From: UBA1672 sp046542355
Lineage (GTDB): Bacteria; Pseudomonadota; Alphaproteobacteria; Micavibrionales; Micavibrionaceae
DNA: 60,815 nt
Reading direction: 5' to 3'
Assembly (NCBI GenBank): GCA_046542355.1
Contig: JBKHBN010000008.1
Location: 1 to 60,815 of the forward strand
Under the pieces are notes generated by a model, which saw only the letters and a list, made by a program, of their open reading frames with translations, had not been told where the DNA came from and made no database searches. How positions within the stretch are numbered: the first letter of the stretch is position 1; the number at the start of each line of letters is the position of its first letter. A program made the position numbers and the translations under genes. Below, one piece after another: positions 18,547 to 28,040 of the stretch.

Positions 18547-19077
18547 ATGAAAAGAAGGATTATTTCGGGCGCTGGGTTGATGCTAAGTCTTTTTTGCGCA
18601 GCGTGCGGGTTTCAGCCGATGTACGGCTCTTATTCCGAGGCTAAGGCTAACGGGCGCGCTGGCATACAAGCACAGCTTGCTCGAATCGAGGTTGCGAATA
18701 TTAAAGATCGGGAGGGTCAAATCCTGCGTAACGCGCTGATTGACCGGTTTTATCAAGAAGGCAGGCCGGTAGATGCGCGTTATACGCTTCAGGTCTCCGA
18801 TATTGCTGAGGCGACAGATGATCTCGATATTACCATTACCTCTGATGCTACGCGTGCGCAGCTCAAACTCTCGACGGTTATGACTCTTGTTGATAATGAA
18901 ACCAATGCAGTTGTTCTTGAGCGGGGTTTGAAAGCTGTGGCCAGTTACAATATTATGAACAGTGAATTTGCCACGCGCGTGTCTGAAAAAAATGTGCGTG
19001 AAAACGCGCTTAAGGATCTGGCGCGGCAAATTGAACGCCATCTTGCGCTTTATTTTAATAATAATGACTCGCTTTGA
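18547..19077 (+). CDS. lptE: LPS-assembly lipoprotein LptE
   Basis: A 176-aa outer-membrane lipoprotein that plugs the LptD barrel and helps insert lipopolysaccharide. The N-terminal lipobox ends at C20 (FCAAC), followed by GFQPMYG, the hallmark of alphaproteobacterial LptE. The rest alternates strands and helices with low conservation, as usual. It starts 20 bases after leuS; the leuS-lptE-holA order is common in Proteobacteria and supports the call. Here a ligase-like gene is inserted before holA. Confidence 0.9.
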   Translation: MKRRIISGAGLMLSLFCAACGFQPMYGSYSEAKANGRAGIQAQLARIEVANIKDREGQILRNALIDRFYQEGRPVDARYTLQVSDIAEATDDLDITITSDATRAQLKLSTVMTLVDNETNAVVLERGLKAVASYNIMNSEFATRVSEKNVRENALKDLARQIERHLALYFNNNDSL

Positions 19078-19127
19078 GTATGTTCTCCAGTTTGTTATTT
19101 TAAAGATTTTCTGGTATTGGTAGAGAC

Positions 19128-20585
19128 ATGTCGGATGTAAATGCACATGATTTCACAGAGATAAGTGAAGCTGCGGATGTTTTTGATCTGTATGCGGGCG
19201 CGGCTGCTGGAGCCAAATCCGGCATGGAGGTTGAGCTGTGCTTTTTTAATCCCGATCAAAATGATCTGCCAGTTATGGATCAGGATCAGAATTTGTCCTT
19301 AAAACGCGCGGCTCTGGCCGCTTTACCGGAGGATGGAAAGTGGGTTCATAATGAGCCGACCTCTGAAGTGCTTGAGATTGCCAGTCAGGCTTATGATTTT
19401 TCAAATATGCGCGCTGCTTTAGATGAAATGCGCCAGAAGATCAGTGTTTTATGCGCTCAGGCGGCGCGCTTGGGGCTGAAGCGCTCTTATTTTCAAGAGT
19501 TTCCAGAAAAAAGCGCAGATGATTTGCTTTCGCGGATTATGGATGTTGAGCGTTACCAGGTTATGTATGCGCCATATCGCGCTGATATGGCAGAATGTGT
19601 GCGATATTTCGCGGTTTGTAAATCCAATCAGGTTTCTGTATCGCCGCGTGATATGGATCATATGCTTGAAGGCGTGCGCCGGTTATATGTTCTTGCGCCG
19701 CTTTTGTTTTTGCTGACGGATAATTCCGGCGGTTTTTTAGAAGGACAACGGTTTTCCGGTCATGCAGGGATGTATCTGCGTCATCGCGGATTACGCGGCG
19801 GGCACGGCGGGTTCGTCCCTTATGCTTTTACAGCGGCTAGCGGGGAGGAGTTCGTTTCCCGGCATATTGATCATGTTATGAATAACCCGCTCTTTATGTA
19901 TTATGATCATGATGGGCGGCTGGTGAAGGTTCCTTCCGGTGACTGGAGCGTGACTTTTAACAGTTTGAAGGAGCAGGGGTTAAACACGGCCAGCAATTAT
20001 TATCTGGCGCAAAGTGTTCTGTGGCCGGATGTCAAGATTGCTGCGCTTACAGCGAATGACGGACAAGTTTATGGGCATCGTTATGAAGCGCGCATGTTTG
20101 GTGTTGGGAATCATCAGCATCAAAGCGCTTATCTGCTGACCAGCGCGCTGGCTTTTCATGAGGATTTTGCCCGTGGGGTTGATGCGCTTTTGTCGCGTTA
20201 CGGGTTTGATTTATCGCACAATTCATATGCGACATTGATGCGGGTACGCAGTGCTTATCATGCGGCGCGTAATCATAACGGGCGGTTTTTTGATATTCCA
20301 TATGGTCGCGGCATTATGGCAGAGTTTGCCCGGGAGCTTGCGGAGTTGATTGAAGATATGGCGCTTGATATCAATATGCAAGACGCGGTTAATCCGCTGA
20401 TTACGATCTGTCGCACCGGCTGTACGGACGGGCGTATTAATCGTACAGTTTTTCCGAATTTAAGTGGAATGCTTAGGCAGCAGCATGATTATGATCCCGC
20501 TATTTTTACCAATCCCAATCTTTGTGCACGCGACATTTTTGCGCGGCAGTTGAAATATGCAGATCCTTGCTCATGCGCGGCATAG
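19128..20585 (+). CDS. Glutamate-cysteine ligase family protein
   Basis: A 485-aa protein resembling the GCS2 carboxylate-amine ligase family. It has KSGMEVELCFFNP near residue 30 (metal/glutamate site), VHNEPTSEVLEIAS, the central FSGHAGMYLRHRGLRGGHGG, and HRYEARMFGVGNHQHQSA, a likely nucleotide/metal segment. Members form gamma-glutamylcysteine or related peptides with ATP. Whether this one makes glutathione precursor is not certain, as it differs from the classic rhizobial GshA. It ends with CSCAA. It lies between lptE and holA, with a gap of about 50 bases before it and 18 after. Confidence 0.75.
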   Translation: MSDVNAHDFTEISEAADVFDLYAGAAAGAKSGMEVELCFFNPDQNDLPVMDQDQNLSLKRAALAALPEDGKWVHNEPTSEVLEIASQAYDFSNMRAALDEMRQKISVLCAQAARLGLKRSYFQEFPEKSADDLLSRIMDVERYQVMYAPYRADMAECVRYFAVCKSNQVSVSPRDMDHMLEGVRRLYVLAPLLFLLTDNSGGFLEGQRFSGHAGMYLRHRGLRGGHGGFVPYAFTAASGEEFVSRHIDHVMNNPLFMYYDHDGRLVKVPSGDWSVTFNSLKEQGLNTASNYYLAQSVLWPDVKIAALTANDGQVYGHRYEARMFGVGNHQHQSAYLLTSALAFHEDFARGVDALLSRYGFDLSHNSYATLMRVRSAYHAARNHNGRFFDIPYGRGIMAEFARELAELIEDMALDINMQDAVNPLITICRTGCTDGRINRTVFPNLSGMLRQQHDYDPAIFTNPNLCARDIFARQLKYADPCSCAA

Positions 20586-20603
20586 AAAAAGTGTTGAAAT
20601 GTT

Positions 20604-21626
20604 ATGAAGATCCAGTTTCGCCAGATAGAAAGCTTTGTTAAGGCGCCGGATAAGGCAGCGCGCGCGATTCTTGTATATGGGCCTGATCATGGCCTTGTGA
20701 GGGAACGCGCTGCGATCATAGGTAAAAGCGTAGTTGAGGATTTGAATGATCCGTTTAATGTTGCGGTATTGTCAGCTGAGGGTTTAGCAGAAGATCCGGC
20801 ACGCCTTGGTGATGAGGCGGGCGCGATTTCGATGATGGGCGGTGATCGTCTTATTCGTATAGAAGATGGAAGTGACAAGCTTACAGTGCTTTTGAAGTCT
20901 TATCTTGAAAGTCCCAGCGAGAGCGCACTTGTCGTTATTCAGGCCGGTGAGCTGGGGCCGCGCTCTTCCTTGCGTAAATTGTGCGAGAGTGCAAAGAATG
21001 CTGCTGCGCTACCTTGCTATGTGGAAGATGAGCGCGGCGTTGCTGCTCTTATTCGCGGGCGCGTTCAAGAGGAGGGAATGCGGATTGATCCTGATGCGCT
21101 GGGCTGGTTTGCGGCTCATATTGCCGGAGATCGCGGGAAGGTGCGCGCAGCGCTTGAGAAGTTGATTACCTATAAGGGCCTGGATGATCCTACGCCGATT
21201 TGTATGGTGGATGTGAAGGCTGTGTGCGGCGCGGCGGGTGAGCAGGGGTTTGATGATCTGGTTTATGCGGTGGCATCGCGGCGTAGTGCGCAGGCGCTGG
21301 TGGCTTATAATGTGCTTATGGAAGAGGGGATGGCGTTTGTTGCAATTATTAGAGCGTTGCAAAATCATTTTCGGCGCTTGCATATGGTCAAGGCTTATAT
21401 GCAAGGTGGAATGGATATGGAGGCTGCGATGAAGAAGCTGTCTCCGCCTGTGTTTTTCAAGCAGGCGCCCGCGTTTAAAGGGCAGGTTAATGGCTGGTCA
21501 CTTGGGACGCTGGAGATGATATTGGGGCGGCTTAGTGATCTGGAAGCGCAGTGCAAGCAAACGGGCATGCCGGTTGAAACGCTTTGCGGGCAGGCGATAT
21601 TGGGAATTAGCAAGGTTCGAGGATAA
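20604..21626 (+). CDS. holA: DNA polymerase III subunit delta
   Basis: The clamp-loader delta subunit, which opens the beta clamp. The 340-aa length and domain plan fit HolA: an N-terminal AAA+-like fold (ILVYGPDHGLVRERA), an acidic turn at IRIEDGSDKLT, the central FDDLVYAVASRR, and the C-terminal collar helices (LIRGRVQEEG, AQCKQTGMPVETLCGQAIL). The Walker motif is degenerate, as in all delta subunits. It would work with DnaX (31580) and DnaN (54840) in this window. Its last 20 bases overlap the end of the convergent gene. Confidence 0.92.
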   Translation: MKIQFRQIESFVKAPDKAARAILVYGPDHGLVRERAAIIGKSVVEDLNDPFNVAVLSAEGLAEDPARLGDEAGAISMMGGDRLIRIEDGSDKLTVLLKSYLESPSESALVVIQAGELGPRSSLRKLCESAKNAAALPCYVEDERGVAALIRGRVQEEGMRIDPDALGWFAAHIAGDRGKVRAALEKLITYKGLDDPTPICMVDVKAVCGAAGEQGFDDLVYAVASRRSAQALVAYNVLMEEGMAFVAIIRALQNHFRRLHMVKAYMQGGMDMEAAMKKLSPPVFFKQAPAFKGQVNGWSLGTLEMILGRLSDLEAQCKQTGMPVETLCGQAILGISKVRG

Positions 21627-22905
21627 GGTGAGGCTCGTTTTGGGTGGGTACGACGTGAGGGTTTTGCTTTCGTTCATTTTCTTTGAATTTTTCTGCCAGC
21701 TCTTTGGCGAGGCTAAGGATGTGGCGAGCTTGCGCTGTGGCCGTGGCTTCAGGATCGTGTACGATTAAGTCTGTACGCCCGAGCGATTCCAGGCGGGTGT
21801 CGGTGTATGTTTGTTCTTCTTTGTATAACCCCCTTTTCGTATAATCAGGATTTTCATCAAGGGTATATCTATGGTCAAATGTAATATCAGAAATGGGGCG
21901 TGCGATTTTTTGGCGGCGGTAATGCCAGGGAGTGAGACGTCTTTTAATTATGCTGTGTCCATCTGAATATAAGGGGCGTCCAATTGCCTGAAACCCGGCT
22001 TTATCTGCATATGCGACCAATGTGCTATCGCTGTGTTGTGGATCTTTGCTAAGGACATGATTTCGACCACCTATATGGACTATGTTATTTGTTGGTTTTA
22101 TATTTCCAAGTAGAACAGATTTGATGGTATGAAGGTTTCGTATGGCCATACTAGTCGTAGATCGCATTGGGATTTGACCCAAGCTTTTAATTTTTTCTTT
22201 CCATTTTTCTTGGAGAGCCGGGCTCTGGATTGCTTGTTTTGTTAAGGGATGGTCCATGTCTAAAAAATCGCTTGATTTTGGCCATGATGTTCCTTGTTCA
22301 TTTGTTATAAATATGGTTTTTGGTGCATCGGTGGGAAGAACCATTTGATTTTGATAGAGCTTTAGAATGTATGGATCTACAATCATTGAGGTTGTATAAG
22401 GAGCGTAAATAAACGTGTCAAATATAGTGTATCTTTTGTGAAGGATGCTTTCTTTGCATGTTTGTCCTACAGTTTTTAATTCCTGATTGGTCAAAGGCCT
22501 GTCCAGTTCATCTGTTGTTAAGATAATAAGAACTTGTAATGCAAAAGCCTCCCCTCTTTCTTCACTAAGGGTAAAAGGAATGTCTTCTTTGCGCATGCTT
22601 TCGAGCGCCAGAATATGATGGAGCATATGTGCTGGGCTTGCATGATTTTCGCCGATGGCCAGATAGAAGGGTTGTCCGGTTTTTTGCTGGTGTTTGTGGC
22701 CTGCAATGGCAAGGCTAACGGTTTCACAAGCGGTGGTGAGGATATTTACAGCCTCGGGGTCGCAGGCCAGAGTGTCAATATCAATCTTTTCAAACATGCT
22801 TTCATGTCCGGTGCGTAGCGCAATAAGATGCCTTTTTATTTGAGCTGTTGGTGACTCTTCTGTGGCTCGGAATTGATAGTGTCTGGTGAGTGATTTTTCT
22901 TTCAT
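21607..22905 (-). CDS. ChaN/Tiki-like hypothetical protein
   Basis: A 432-aa protein without signal peptide. Residues about 70-95 read FYLAIGENHASPAHMLHHIL, close to the GExH..P.H strand and helix of ChaN/EreA/TraB (Tiki) proteins. A late strand, IVHIGGRNHVLS (about residue 295), matches the second conserved glycine-histidine element. So the metal-binding histidines appear retained, unlike the relative at 4307. Members of this superfamily include heme-binding proteins, esterases and proteases. The C-terminal 110 residues are charged and unrecognised. It overlaps the end of holA by 20 bases and has its own strong promoter. Confidence 0.65.
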   Translation of the reverse strand: MKEKSLTRHYQFRATEESPTAQIKRHLIALRTGHESMFEKIDIDTLACDPEAVNILTTACETVSLAIAGHKHQQKTGQPFYLAIGENHASPAHMLHHILALESMRKEDIPFTLSEERGEAFALQVLIILTTDELDRPLTNQELKTVGQTCKESILHKRYTIFDTFIYAPYTTSMIVDPYILKLYQNQMVLPTDAPKTIFITNEQGTSWPKSSDFLDMDHPLTKQAIQSPALQEKWKEKIKSLGQIPMRSTTSMAIRNLHTIKSVLLGNIKPTNNIVHIGGRNHVLSKDPQHSDSTLVAYADKAGFQAIGRPLYSDGHSIIKRRLTPWHYRRQKIARPISDITFDHRYTLDENPDYTKRGLYKEEQTYTDTRLESLGRTDLIVHDPEATATAQARHILSLAKELAEKFKENERKQNPHVVPTQNEPHLILEPC

Positions 22906-22943
22906 GCCCGCTTTTCTTGCTTATATTTTTTATATGAAGTTCT

Positions 22944-22974
22944 ATTATAAGCGAACATGCTTGCATTATGTCAA
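22944..22974 (-). promoter_or_regulatory. Consensus-like sigma-70 promoter
   Basis: On the minus strand, TTGACA (22974-22969) and TATAAT (22949-22944) both match the consensus exactly. The spacer is 19 bases, slightly long. The -10 box is about 38 bases before the start of the ChaN/Tiki-like gene at 22905. This implies high or constitutive expression, although the long spacer may weaken it. Confidence 0.6.
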
Positions 22975-22989
22975 GAAATAATTGCGGGT

Positions 22990-24384
22990 TTACGTATCTT
23001 TGATATTGGCACCGAGAAGCTGTGCCAGTTCTCGGATATGGGATATTTCGCTTGTTAGAATATGGCTTTGATTTTTTTTGTTGTCTTTTTTCTTGTGGGC
23101 TATGGGGGTTGTGGCGCGCTCAAAGCCAAGTTTTGCCGACTCCTTGAGGCGGATATCGCTTTGCGCTACTTGCCTGATTTCTCCGGCCAATCCGATTTCT
23201 CCGAAAAAGATGGTGTCTGCGGGTAGGGGCTGGTTGCTCAGAGCGCTGATAAGAGCGGCCGCAACGGCCAGATCTGCGGCTGGTTCGTTGATTCTTATGC
23301 CTCCGGCGATGTTGAGGAATATATCGTGGCTGGACAGGCGAATGTTGCAGCGTGTTTCGAGCACGGCGACAATCATGGCAAGGCGGTTGCTGTCCCAGCC
23401 TAATACGGCGCGTCTTGGGGAGGCTAAAGATGAGGGTGCAACAAGAGCTTGTACTTCGACAAGTAAGGGGCGCGTGCCTTCAAGAGCTGCGAGAACCGCA
23501 CTGCCCGCGGCGTCTTCATGGCGCTGGGAGAGGAAGAGCGCTGAAGGGTTGGCAACCTCGATCAGGCCTTGCTGCGCCATTTCAAAAACGCCAATTTCAT
23601 CGGTGGGGCCAAAGCGGTTTTTAACAGCGCGCAGGATGCGGAAATGGTGGGAGCGGTCACCCTCGAAATATAAAACCGTATCGACCAGATGTTCGAGTAC
23701 GCGCGGGCCAGCGATTTGCCCGTCCTTGGTCACGTGCCCGACAAAAATGACGGCAATGCTGCGGCTTTTGGCCATGCGGATGATTTCCTGTGCGGAGGTG
23801 CGCACTTGTGTGACTGTGCCCGGGGCGCTATCGATGGAATCAACAAACATGGTCTGGATTGAATCGATGATGAGAAGTTTTATGTTGTTCTTCGAGGTGC
23901 GCACTGTTTCGAGAATGTCACGCACATTGGTGGCGCTGGCCAGTTTCAGCGGTGTGTTGTCCAGCCCCATGCGGTTTGCGCGCATGCGGATCTGATCGAC
24001 TGATTCCTCGCCCGATATATACGCGCATTCCACGTTGTTGGTGTTTAGGGCACAGACAGCCTGCAAGAGCAGGGTTGATTTGCCAATGCCCGGATCGCCG
24101 CCAATGAGTACGGCAGCGCCGGGGACGATGCCGCCTCCTGTGACGCGGTCAAATTCATCAATGCGCGTTAGCAAGCGTGGATATTGTTGCCCTTTTTCAT
24201 TGCGCAGGTCGCTGAATTCTATGATCCGACCTTTTTTCTTGCCGCTTAGCCCTTTGGGGGCAGAGGCTTCTGTGACTTCTTCGGTAATGGTGTTCCACTG
24301 TTCGCAGGCATCACATTTTCCTGCCCAGCGTGATGAGACAGCGCCGCAGGATTGGCATATATATGATTTTTGCGCTTTTGCCAT
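22990..24384 (-). CDS. radA: DNA repair protein RadA
   Basis: A RecA-like ATPase that promotes branch migration in recombinational repair. It has the N-terminal C4 zinc finger (CQSCGAVSSRWAGKCDAC), Walker A GGDPGIGKSTLLLQ near residue 92, Walker B LLIIDSIQTM, the RadA-specific KNRFGPTDEIGVF, and a C-terminal Lon-protease-like domain (SALSNQPLPADTIFFGEIGL). At 464 aa it is full length. It ends about 85 bases from the start region of the ChaN/Tiki-like gene and follows the EAL gene on the other side. Confidence 0.97.
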   Translation of the reverse strand: MAKAQKSYICQSCGAVSSRWAGKCDACEQWNTITEEVTEASAPKGLSGKKKGRIIEFSDLRNEKGQQYPRLLTRIDEFDRVTGGGIVPGAAVLIGGDPGIGKSTLLLQAVCALNTNNVECAYISGEESVDQIRMRANRMGLDNTPLKLASATNVRDILETVRTSKNNIKLLIIDSIQTMFVDSIDSAPGTVTQVRTSAQEIIRMAKSRSIAVIFVGHVTKDGQIAGPRVLEHLVDTVLYFEGDRSHHFRILRAVKNRFGPTDEIGVFEMAQQGLIEVANPSALFLSQRHEDAAGSAVLAALEGTRPLLVEVQALVAPSSLASPRRAVLGWDSNRLAMIVAVLETRCNIRLSSHDIFLNIAGGIRINEPAADLAVAAALISALSNQPLPADTIFFGEIGLAGEIRQVAQSDIRLKESAKLGFERATTPIAHKKKDNKKNQSHILTSEISHIRELAQLLGANIKDT

Positions 24385-24424
24385 TTTTGAGGGCTTCTTT
24401 GTCGGTGATTAACGGGTGTTATTT

Positions 24425-25282
24425 TCACACGGGTTCAAGGGCATTGCAAGAGCGTACGGGCAGGGCGCAGCGGCCAACAAACATGTAGCGGCTTTGAAAG
24501 CCTGTAAAGCCCATTTGAGTCAGCGTAGTTATTTCTTGACATGTGTGCGGGCGTTCAGCAATTAAAGAAGGGGTGGGGATATTTCTTTGTGCAAAAAAGG
24601 TATGTAATCCCGTGAGGATAGCTTCTAAATCGTTGCTGCAGTGAGCAGGAGAGCCTTCTTGGCGATCATATGGGCTAATAAAGCCACTATCATGGAGGAA
24701 GCTGCGGATGAAGGGGCCATCTACTTTTATGAAATCAACGTGCTTGCCAAAGACTGTTAAGCGGTTTTGGCGGCTTGTTCCTGTGCCAAAGTCATCCAGA
24801 GCAAAGCGGTAACCCTTTCTCTTGAGGTGCTGTAAGTGATCGGCATCGGCGTTTGGGTCAACATCATGTTCAAGAATTTCAAATATGATGTCTTCGGGGT
24901 TTAGGCGTTGCGCTTGCACGTACTCGTCTATGGCCTGGAAGAATCCTGGATCCAGCGCGGAGGCAACCGAAATGTTAAGCGTTACCGGAAATTTTCCAGT
25001 GTTGGCTGCTTCTTGTAATCCCAGCAAAGATGTGCAGGTGTCAAAGACTGTGTGTTTTCCTGTTTCGTAGTATGCTCGCGAGATTTCCAATATTGATGGT
25101 GTGTTGTCGCCGCCTGTTTTAACTGGAGCGCAAAGGGTTTCGTGGGCAAGCGCCGGTGCTCCGGCTGTTTGTGGTAATATCGCTTCCAGTGTTACGTGAA
25201 ATTGAGGCTCGCCTGTCGTTGCGGGATTCCATCTATCTACTATACTTCTTGCGCCGGGTGCTGCTGGCAGAAATACTTTCAT
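24425..25282 (-). CDS. EAL-domain protein (c-di-GMP phosphodiesterase-like)
   Basis: A 285-aa cytosolic protein consisting mostly of one EAL domain. The EAL signature is ETL (HETLCAP, near residue 45), which keeps the catalytic Glu but not the following Arg. The Asn in TLNISVAS, the two Glu in FEILE, the pair in ALDDFGTG, the Lys in FIKVDG, and AE near the end are present. The EGVE motif is altered to AERPH. It may hydrolyse c-di-GMP or be a sensor. There is no GGDEF partner, PAS domain or membrane segment. No other c-di-GMP gene lies in the window. Confidence 0.8.
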   Translation of the reverse strand: MKVFLPAAPGARSIVDRWNPATTGEPQFHVTLEAILPQTAGAPALAHETLCAPVKTGGDNTPSILEISRAYYETGKHTVFDTCTSLLGLQEAANTGKFPVTLNISVASALDPGFFQAIDEYVQAQRLNPEDIIFEILEHDVDPNADADHLQHLKRKGYRFALDDFGTGTSRQNRLTVFGKHVDFIKVDGPFIRSFLHDSGFISPYDRQEGSPAHCSNDLEAILTGLHTFFAQRNIPTPSLIAERPHTCQEITTLTQMGFTGFQSRYMFVGRCALPVRSCNALEPV

Positions 25283-25442
25283 GGTGTCTTGCGTTCCTTG
25301 TTTATAGCCCGATAGCAGGAATGGTAGTATAATCTTTTGAATTTTTCAAAATTTTTTTTATTAGAAATCTATAAAAGTCATAGGATATCTGTATCTCACT
25401 GGCGTGAGATATGGTTTGTGTGCCTTGTTTTTTCGCAGGGCG

Positions 25443-27083
25443 TTAGAGTTCTTCGCGTTTGAAAGACCATTTGATGAAGGCATTATCCAGACTCATTTTG
25501 CCGTAAACAACAATTTGACTGGTTTTGCGTGGGATAATGCCTTTGCCGATATATACGCTGTCTTCGAGTTTAAGCTCGCCAACATCATATTTAAAGCGCC
25601 AGCCTATCCCGCCGCGCATGCGCAGGAGCACTTCCTTGCCTTCATTGATTAATGAGGCTGTGACATTGGGGTGGATATGAAAGCGAAGCGCTATCTCAAC
25701 AGGTTTTACAAGTTCAAAGCCGCATATAAAGTCATCCTCGCCGCGTATATCATGCCCTTCTTTGCTCATGTATATTTTCCGAGTATGTGTGATGCCGTTG
25801 AGCGGAACGTAACCGTTATGTGAGACGGTGATGAGCGCCGCGTCTTTTGTGTTTTCGCGCTGGACATCGGTGTACGTCACTTTGCGGCCAAAATGACCGT
25901 CTTTGCGAAGTTCGCACGCATTGCGGTAATCAAGGCACGCTGTGTTGTGTGCTGCGGTAAAGCGCAGGGCATCTTTCCACTCAGATGAGGTTGGGTGTGA
26001 TCCGCATGATACAAGTAAGCGTTCTTTGCCGTATGAGAGTTCAAAGGCCAAAGGTGAAGCGTGCCCGTGTTTATCATACGGGAATTTTTGTGTGGCTCCG
26101 GTATCCATTATTAGCAGGGAGCGGCCTAGCTCTATGCGTTCATAGCCTGTGTCAGGTAAAGATTTAGAGGGTTTTGTCTGTGTTCCGGCTTGCGCCAGAA
26201 TGGAGTCGATATCTTCCGTGTTGCCCTCTTGTGAGCTGTGGAAGAGTGCCAGTTTGCGGTCATGGCAGCGCAGCGTGCGCAATGCTGCGCTTAAGGCGCC
26301 AATTTTAGTCGCAAGGTTGTCGGGTTCGGGATATGCCGCAGCTTGTAGAGCCGAGCGTATATCAACAAGTATTTCGAGAACATCCAGCATGTAGGCCGGA
26401 GAGCGAGAGATATGGCCGCCATCGGGGAGGATTTGTTCATTTAACGCTTTATCCAGAGCTCCTAGTCCCTGAGTGACCCATTTTTTATACTCTTCAAGAG
26501 CGATACCCGCATAAAGAAGGCCTTTTATGGCTTGCAGATGTGCGCTACCGTGTTCTTTTGCGTTCAAGATGTTGCTGAGATGCTTTGCTTGCTTGACCAG
26601 AGAGCCAAGGAAACGATCGTCGAAATCTTCGTTAAAACCATCGCAGAAATAATCATAGTGACAGACCCACATGGATAGGCGCCGTCCGAGAATGTCGCTG
26701 CGCCAGCTATGCGCATTCCAGCTCGGGTAGTTATCGATCCAGCTTTCTATCATTAATCGCCCTTGTTCTTTGGCTTGTGCGCCGCCAAGCGTGCGCAGGT
26801 CGCGCAGCCAACTGAAGCTGTGGATGTGTGAAATCCAAATGTCGTCATATCCTTCGGGCGTCCACCATTCATCAAACCATTGCGGGCCTGTGCGCCCGAT
26901 GACTCCGGCGGCTTCCAGCAGTTCCTGTGCTTTTATGGAATCGCCGCGCCATGGATCAACCGGCTTGACAACCAAACGGTCAGGGGATGTGTTTGTATGC
27001 AGGCTCCAGTCGTACAGGCTTGTGTTATAAGCCATTTGACTGGCTTTGTTTTTCAGGGTGTTGATGATATGAAAGGTGTTCAT
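25443..27083 (-). CDS. Heparinase II/III family protein
   Basis: A 546-aa protein with an alpha-toroid N-terminal half (WFDEWWTPEGYDDIWISHIH, HSWRSDILGRRLSMWVCHYD, LPDGGHISRSPAYML) and a beta-sandwich C-terminal half (GHASPLAFELSYGKERLLVSCG, HNTACLDYRN), the plan of heparinase II/III-like lyases. It has no signal peptide, so polysaccharide degradation outside the cell is unlikely; the natural substrate of this alphaproteobacterial branch is unknown. An AAAGGAAA site precedes ATG 27083. It follows rpe and rsmB on the same strand, an order common in alphaproteobacteria. Confidence 0.85.
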   Translation of the reverse strand: MNTFHIINTLKNKASQMAYNTSLYDWSLHTNTSPDRLVVKPVDPWRGDSIKAQELLEAAGVIGRTGPQWFDEWWTPEGYDDIWISHIHSFSWLRDLRTLGGAQAKEQGRLMIESWIDNYPSWNAHSWRSDILGRRLSMWVCHYDYFCDGFNEDFDDRFLGSLVKQAKHLSNILNAKEHGSAHLQAIKGLLYAGIALEEYKKWVTQGLGALDKALNEQILPDGGHISRSPAYMLDVLEILVDIRSALQAAAYPEPDNLATKIGALSAALRTLRCHDRKLALFHSSQEGNTEDIDSILAQAGTQTKPSKSLPDTGYERIELGRSLLIMDTGATQKFPYDKHGHASPLAFELSYGKERLLVSCGSHPTSSEWKDALRFTAAHNTACLDYRNACELRKDGHFGRKVTYTDVQRENTKDAALITVSHNGYVPLNGITHTRKIYMSKEGHDIRGEDDFICGFELVKPVEIALRFHIHPNVTASLINEGKEVLLRMRGGIGWRFKYDVGELKLEDSVYIGKGIIPRKTSQIVVYGKMSLDNAFIKWSFKREEL

Positions 27084-27141
27084 TGTTGTGTTTCCTTTCT
27101 GATTTATTTGCGGTTGGGTGTTTTATTTTTATTGTAAGGCT

Positions 27142-27810
27142 CTAAGAGCGCAGTGATTTTATGTTGCGGGCATAATGCTCTGCCCCGTCTTTGAATATTG
27201 CGGTTCCGGCGACCAGAACATCTGCGCCTGCAGAAACCACCTTTTTAGCGGTTTCTGGATTGATGCCGCCGTCAACCTGAAGGTCTATGTTGCGGCCTGT
27301 TTCGTTAATCATGGCGCGTGTCTGTGATATTTTATCTATAAGAGGAATGAAGCTCTGCCCGCCAAAGCCGGGGTTTACGGTCATGATTAAAATCAGGTCA
27401 ACCATATCCATGATGTGCTTAATATTCTCGACGGGAGTATGCGGGTTGAGCGATACGCCTGCTTTTACGCCTTTTGCCTTGATGTGTTGCAATGTGCGGT
27501 GCAGGTGAGGGCCGGCTTCGATGTGGGCGGTAATAATGTCAGAACCGGCATTTACGAAATCATCGATTAACGGATCAACGGGGCAAATCATCAGGTGGAC
27601 ATCAAAGGGTTTCTTTGTAGCGTTGCGGATGGCCTTTACTACGGGCGCTCCAAAGGTGAGGTTGGGCACAAAATGACCGTCCATAACATCAATATGGATG
27701 TAATCTGCTCCGGCTTTGTCAATGGCAGCGACTTCTTCGCCAAGCTTTGAGAAATCGGCGGATAGTATCGAAGGCGCTATTTTTATCTCTGATCTGGCTT
27801 TGGTGGACAT
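27142..27810 (-). CDS. rpe: Ribulose-phosphate 3-epimerase
   Basis: Interconverts ribulose 5-phosphate and xylulose 5-phosphate in the pentose phosphate pathway. It is a 222-aa TIM barrel with APSILSADFSKLGEEV, HIDVMDGHFVPNLTFG (metal-binding His and Asp), MTVNPGFGGQSFIP, the catalytic Asp in LQVDGGINPETA, and AGTAIF in the phosphate site. All expected residues are present and the length is normal. It lies between rsmB and the heparinase-like gene, likely in one transcript. Confidence 0.97.
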   Translation of the reverse strand: MSTKARSEIKIAPSILSADFSKLGEEVAAIDKAGADYIHIDVMDGHFVPNLTFGAPVVKAIRNATKKPFDVHLMICPVDPLIDDFVNAGSDIITAHIEAGPHLHRTLQHIKAKGVKAGVSLNPHTPVENIKHIMDMVDLILIMTVNPGFGGQSFIPLIDKISQTRAMINETGRNIDLQVDGGINPETAKKVVSAGADVLVAGTAIFKDGAEHYARNIKSLRS

Positions 27811-28040
27811 GGTGGTGTGACTCTTGCTTGTGTGTTATCTATGGATTTTATTGTATAACAGTTTTTACGTTTAAAAACGCAGCGTATTGCGTTGAAGATT
27901 TATGCCGGTTTTTATGCCAGCCGGAGGGTCTTTGAAAAAGCATTATTTGCTTACCCTTCGTATGTTAACAAAAAGAATGAAAAATATCCACAGGGGAATT
28001 ATGATACGTGGTGATTAAAGATTATATTTCTTGGTGTTTT

